Assembly (NCBI GenBank): GCA_026990725.1
Contig: JALXCX010000088.1
Coordinates: 1 to 7,826, forward strand
DNA from: Desulfobulbaceae bacterium
GTDB taxonomy: Bacteria; Desulfobacterota; Desulfobulbia; Desulfobulbales; Desulfobulbaceae
DNA: 7,826 nucleotides
Reading direction: 5' to 3'
Shown here: piece after piece, positions 6,301 through 7,826 of the stretch
Numbering within the stretch: the first letter of the stretch is position 1
Layout of the letters: the number at the start of each line of letters is the position of its first letter
The notes under the pieces: model-generated
What the model was told of the DNA's origin: nothing
The model's database searches: none
Seen by the model: only the letters and a program-made list of their open reading frames with translations
Program-made: the position numbers and the translations under genes

Positions 6301-6330
6301 TTGACAGTCAAAAGCAAGTTGCAGTATTAA
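6301..6330 (+). promoter_or_regulatory. Promoter of tRNA-Leu
   Basis: A perfect TTGACA at 6301-6306 and TATTAA at 6325-6330 (4 of 6 matches) lie 18 bases apart. Transcription would begin near 6337, about 12 bases before the mature tRNA 5' end. Position and orientation fit the tRNA gene well. Confidence 0.65.
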
Positions 6331-6348
6331 GGAGTGCACTTATCTCAT

Positions 6349-6435
6349 GCCGGAGTGGTGAAACTGGTAGACGCACTGGACTCAAAATCCAGCGGGCTTA
6401 TGCTCATGTCGGTTCGACTCCGACCTCCGGCACCA
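6349..6435 (+). tRNA. tRNA-Leu, anticodon CAA
   Basis: An 87-base class II tRNA with CCA encoded. Acceptor arms GCCGGAG (6349-6355) and CTCCGGC (6425-6431) pair fully, followed by discriminator A6432 and CCA 6433-6435. The anticodon stem is CTGGA/TCCAG with loop CTCAAAA, giving anticodon CAA (6383-6385), which reads UUG leucine codons. A long variable arm with GGGC/GCTC pairing and a TTCGACT T-loop between GTCGG and CCGAC confirm the leucine class II shape. It has its own promoter and terminator. The 3' end of tRNA-Leu genes is a common target of tyrosine integrases, and accessory sequence follows here, but I see no duplicated 3' end inside the window. Confidence 0.97.
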
Positions 6436-6444
6436 GTAAAATAC

Positions 6445-6483
6445 AAGGCTTTATCCCAGTAATAGCGGGATAAAGCCTTTTTT
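6445..6483 (+). terminator. Intrinsic terminator of the tRNA-Leu gene
   Basis: AAGGCTTTATCCC (6445-6457) and GGGATAAAGCCTT (6467-6479) form a perfect 13-bp stem with a 9-base loop, followed by a T-run through 6483. It starts ten bases after the CCA end. Confidence 0.92.
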
Positions 6484-6530
6484 GTTTCCTTCCCTGTTCT
6501 TTCTGCCTCTTGCTATTTTTTTATAAATAA

Positions 6531-6677
6531 ATGGAGCAAGAAGAATGGCCCGAATTGAAAAACGGCAAAATAAGTGTGGAAGAAGCTAGCTGGCGACTGT
6601 ATGTCGAAAAGGATTTAAGGGAAAGCCCAGATATGACGTGGTATGGAAAAAGTGGACACCAACTTAAGAGCGGTTAG
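6531..6677 (+). CDS. Small orphan reading frame, 48 aa, possibly a gene remnant
   Basis: An ATG at 6531 opens a 48-codon frame ending in TAG at 6675-6677. The product is acidic and Trp-rich (EEWPELKNGKISVEEASWRL near the N-terminus) and looks protein-like, but I do not recognise it. No Shine-Dalgarno precedes it; the upstream sequence is AT-rich. Its last dozen codons run into the apparent left end of the IS3-type remnant (around 6644), so the original protein may have continued differently and been interrupted by insertion. It could equally be a chance frame. I assign no function. Confidence 0.22.
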   Translation: MEQEEWPELKNGKISVEEASWRLYVEKDLRESPDMTWYGKSGHQLKSG

Positions 6678-6918
6678 ACTGCTTAAAGGAGGTGTTGACA
6701 TGAAGAAAACGACTCTTAGAAAGTACACTGACGAATTCAAGGATGAAGCCGTCAAACTGGTAACAGAGCAGAGATATAAAATAACAGAGGCAGCCAGAAA
6801 TCTGGATATCCATGACAGCGTGTTGCGGAGATGGCTCAAAGACCGCTCTTCGGACGGCACGGTAGAATTTCCAAAAAACAACAAACTACAGACAGGAGCA
6901 AATAAGGAGCAAATAAGG
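6644..6918 (+). mobile_element. Left-end remnant of an IS3-type insertion sequence
   Basis: The segment begins near TGGAAAAAGTGGACACC (6644-6660), which resembles the TG-starting terminal inverted repeats of IS3-family elements, and contains a 5' part of orfA. No orfB (DDE integrase with the IS3 catalytic core) follows, and no inverse GGTGTCCAC right end is visible downstream. The similarity to orfA ends at about 6918, giving the right edge of the remnant. The left boundary is inferred from terminal-repeat style, not from a paired repeat or target duplication. Confidence 0.6.
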
Positions 6919-6948
6919 GACACAATACCTATTACATTGAATATATGA
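6700..6948 (+). pseudogene. Truncated IS3-family transposase orfA (HTH subunit)
   Basis: OrfA of IS3-type elements encodes a DNA-binding helix-turn-helix protein that normally fuses by -1 frameshifting to orfB to make the active transposase. An excellent Shine-Dalgarno AAAGGAGG (6685-6692) stands 7 bases before ATG 6700, so the longer frame from 6643 is not the start. Residues 6-48 carry the HTH_Tnp_1 pattern: RKYTDEFKDEAVKLV, then ITEAARNLDI, then SVLRRWLKD. The expected C-terminal leucine-zipper (of the type EQIRELEKEN...RDILKKA) stops after EQIR (residue 73) and is replaced by a nine-residue unrelated tail up to TGA 6946-6948. The intact family length is about 95-105 aa; here it is 82. Without orfB it cannot transpose. 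It may still bind IS ends, but is most simply dead. Confidence 0.8.
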
Positions 6949-7152
6949 TCACATTATACCCCGGGAATATTCGCCAGCTGTTGCCGGTAACAAATTTCCT
7001 CAAACACCGTAATTGAGAAATTATAAGAATGAGGATGGAATAAATCCTTAACTCATTCGTTATCCAATCAGAGGGGAATGATTTTAAGACTTCCCCTGGT
7101 GTTCGGCCGGATGGGGTCGAAGGAGAGTAACTCATTTTGTGAGGATAACATT
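6949..7152. other. Non-coding gap with inverted repeats before an exported-protein gene
   Basis: About 200 bases with no credible gene. AGGGGAA (7072-7078) and TTCCCCT (7091-7097) form a 7-bp inverted repeat with a 12-base loop. AATGAG (7028-7033) and CTCATT (7052-7057) form a weaker one. CTCA (7131-7134) and TGAG (7140-7143) could close a small hairpin over the ribosome binding site of the next gene. I recognise no riboswitch class and no convincing sigma70 or sigma54 promoter here. It may be a structured 5' leader, or only decayed DNA next to the IS remnant. Confidence 0.35.
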
Positions 7153-7485
7153 ATGAAGAGTATCAAAAGAGCATGTCAATTCGTACCGGTAGCAACTTTT
7201 ATTTTATGCATGGCAGCCGCAACGGCTTTTGCCGGGCAGCATGGGTTGAAAGCAACAGCACATGGGACGTCCTTTTCCGGAAAGAGTACCCCGGAAACTC
7301 CCCTCAGGATGCGGCGGGGACACACCGATCAGTCATACCACCACCGGACAGGTTGTTTGACCCGCTCCGGCCACGGCAGACGGGATGTTGATGCCCCCGG
7401 GAAGGTTCATCATGACAGACATTCCGGCAGTGAGCGGGGGAGCCATCGTTCTGTACGGCAGGAACATGGCTGCCCGGGATGTTGA
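7153..7485 (+). pseudogene. Exported protein gene, probably frameshifted; function unknown
   Basis: The ATG at 7153 follows GAGG (7141-7144) and encodes a clear signal peptide: MKSIKR, a hydrophobic core of about residues 10-25, and probable cleavage after AFA27. After about residue 50 (STPETPL) the composition turns abruptly into Arg/His/Gly-rich sequence typical of out-of-frame reading, ending at TGA 7483-7485 (110 aa). A different frame reads smoothly from about 7361 to 7525 (with DGMLMPPGRFIMTD and SGGAIVLYGRN), and the original frame is again protein-like from 7510 to the TAG at 7618-7620 (PEAPPGRYRQ then SCLVLILAGLEKVEQ). This suggests a single gene of about 155 codons broken by indels, plus a TGA at 7358-7360 in the middle frame. 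I do not recognise the family. A genuinely short basic protein is the alternative. Confidence 0.4.
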
Positions 7486-7636
7486 CAGCTGGCAGCGGCA
7501 GAGTTGTGAACTGACGTGTTGTTGAAGAAACTGCCTGAAGCCCCTCCTGGCCGCTACAGGCAGTGTAATCAGAGCTGCCTGGTCCTTATTTTGGCAGGTC
7601 TGGAAAAAGTTGAGCAATAGAGGGACAGGTGAGAAG

Positions 7637-7826
7637 ATGAAACCTACAGGAAAAATGGTGAAAGTTGGAGCAATGGCAGCTCTGTTATCGGGTATAGTCG
7701 TGGCAGGTGTGTTTGCAGCAGGGCTGAATCAGGACGATACTGTTACATTAAGCCCGGAGTTTTCCCTGGACAGTGGTGATTACGGCAGTGGTGAGACAAT
7801 TACAACGTATGCGACCTCAATAACGG
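7637..7826 (+). CDS. Exported protein of unknown function, N-terminal part (runs off window)
   Basis: An ATG at 7637, with AGGTGAG (7627-7633) as a close ribosome binding site, opens a frame that is still open at the window end (63 codons). The N-terminus MKPTGKMVKVGAM is basic and is followed by a hydrophobic core (residues 11-27) and a VFAA cleavage site at about residue 28, a standard Sec signal peptide. The mature part begins GLNQDDTVTLSPEFSLD, then is rich in Ser, Gly, Asp and Thr (SGDYGSGETITTYATSIT). This is the style of an extracytoplasmic beta-rich or cell-surface protein, but no family can be named. It lies 16 bases after the last stop of the degraded upstream exported gene, so the two may have formed one transcript. 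Confidence 0.6.
   Translation, partial: MKPTGKMVKVGAMAALLSGIVVAGVFAAGLNQDDTVTLSPEFSLDSGDYGSGETITTYATSIT

Noticed and set aside
6200..6350. A second small RNA gene or CRISPR-like repeats near the tRNA
   Set aside because: No repeated units or further tRNA-like folds; only the two promoters are supported. No CRISPR array was seen anywhere in the window.
6207..6473. 88-codon + strand frame reading through the tRNA-Leu gene
   Set aside because: It crosses a complete tRNA with its promoter and terminator; no ribosome binding site.
7333..7617. 94-codon - strand frame opposite the degraded exported gene
   Set aside because: No ribosome binding site or recognisable motif. It is open because the + strand is degenerate here. 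It was the closest call among the shadows.

Overview
The window looks like ordinary core chromosome of a Gram-negative bacterium that ends in a short, disturbed accessory stretch. The organism is most likely a desulfobacterotal (former deltaproteobacterial) species of roughly even GC content. This placement is an inference from the style of the proteins: a lysA-dapF-dapA-dapB cluster next to folK, a short transaldolase of the FSA/TalC family, and a DUF4124-lytic transglycosylase. No single sequence marker proves it.

Bases 1-3063 hold the end of a diaminopimelate/lysine operon on the + strand. It contains the 3' part of lysA (diaminopimelate decarboxylase), then complete dapF (epimerase), dapA (dihydrodipicolinate synthase) and dapB (dihydrodipicolinate reductase). 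A strong intrinsic terminator closes it. DapA and DapB make tetrahydrodipicolinate; DapF converts LL- to meso-diaminopimelate for peptidoglycan; LysA decarboxylates meso-DAP to lysine. The genes for the middle steps (dapD/C/E or dapL) are not in the window. folK (folate pathway) follows so closely that the terminator overlaps its longest possible reading frame; its start is better placed at 3077.

Bases 3668-5451 form a second + strand unit. A good sigma70-like promoter precedes a small membrane-anchored YHS/TRASH metal-binding protein. That gene overlaps a transaldolase start by ATGA, and a secreted lytic transglycosylase follows, starting at TTG with its Shine-Dalgarno overlapping the transaldolase stop. 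The unit ends in a hairpin region shared with a convergent - strand TauE/SafE-family permease gene (5456-6172).

Bases 6301-6485 carry a complete tRNA-Leu(CAA) gene with its own promoter and a 13-bp terminator hairpin. Everything after it looks accessory or decayed. There is a small orphan reading frame, the left part of an IS3-type element (orfA cut off near residue 73, no orfB), a roughly 200-bp gap with inverted repeats, a signal-peptide gene that seems frameshifted, and the start of another exported protein that runs off the window.

I do not see a convincing new multi-gene system. The most interesting points are the YHS/TRASH-transaldolase-transglycosylase operon, the terminator overlapping the start of folK, and the tRNA-bounded decayed region.
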